A stretch of 5,517 bases of DNA from Calditrichota bacterium (GTDB taxonomy: Bacteria > Calditrichota > Calditrichia > RBG-13-44-9 > J075): assembly GCA_024275555.1 (NCBI GenBank), contig JAJRYW010000537.1:1-5517 (forward strand). Direction: 5' to 3'. Position numbers and translations under genes: made by a program. This document shows, one piece after another, positions 5,444 to 5,517 of this stretch (position 1 is its first letter; each line of letters starts with the position of its first letter). The notes below the pieces were generated by a model. That model was given only the letters and a program-made list of their open reading frames with translations, did not search any database and was not told where the DNA came from.

Positions 5444-5517
5444 ATGTGTGCATTTTTCCGCTTTCTGACCCGCTGGCGTCCGAGAGCTTTCCCCCCCAAG
5501 TGGTTTAAACATTTCCG
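5444..5517 (+). CDS. Start of an unidentified gene, cut by the window end
   Basis: Twenty-four complete codons are open to the window edge. The ATG follows GGAG with a 9-base gap, a good ribosome binding site. The visible peptide begins MCAFFRFLTRWRPRAFPP and continues KWFKHF. It is rich in Arg, Lys and aromatic residues with no strong hydrophobic run and no motif I recognise. An in-frame ATG at 5429 would add five residues but has no Shine-Dalgarno sequence. It lies 183 bases after the activator gene on the same strand. The function is unknown, and it may be spurious if the frame closes soon after the edge. Confidence 0.5.
   Translation, partial: MCAFFRFLTRWRPRAFPPKWFKHF

Overview
The window reads as chromosomal DNA from a Gram-negative-type bacterium of middling GC content. 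It has good Shine-Dalgarno sites, a sigma-54 activator and a probably exported oligopeptidase B. The lineage cannot be fixed from sequence alone; an environmental FCB-type phylum is only a guess. There are no RNA genes, insertion sequences, CRISPR arrays or phage genes.

Layout. Bases 1-334 hold no convincing gene, only palindromes and a short tandem repeat. Three genes follow on the minus strand: an oligopeptidase B-type S9A peptidase (335-2461), the membrane-insertion factor YidD (2549-2824), and a small di-iron ferritin-like protein (3048-3500). The ferritin gene is closed by a strong intrinsic terminator (3000-3038), so it is probably a separate transcription unit. A 248-base divergent control region (3501-3748) separates it from a plus-strand sigma-54 activator with GAF, AAA+ and Fis-HTH domains (3749-5260). 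A GC-rich spacer follows, then the first 24 codons of another plus-strand gene that runs off the end.

The most interesting part is the divergent region. Reading toward the ferritin-like gene, it holds a near-consensus -24/-12 promoter (TTGGCAC-N5-TTGTT) placed to start transcription about 33 bases before the ATG. Upstream of that lies an IHF-like site with one mismatch to consensus. Beyond it are three copies of a 13-base repeat (CGATATTYCRGTG, one inverted) and a CCGGTG-AGA-CACCGG palindrome at about -93 to -156, where enhancer-binding activators normally sit. The activator gene starts right beside these repeats. The simplest model is a self-contained switch: the GAF protein senses a signal, binds the repeats, loops over the IHF bend and turns on the ferritin-like gene, while probably controlling its own expression.

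The GAF domain resembles that of the nitric-oxide sensor NorR. From remembered sequences it keeps the equivalents of NorR Cys113 and Asp131 but not Arg75 or Arg81, so the signal may be NO, iron or something else. The ferritin-like protein keeps the bacterioferritin di-iron ligands but has Leu in place of the haem-ligating Met52. Together these suggest a metal- or NO-responsive iron-handling module, which is an inference.
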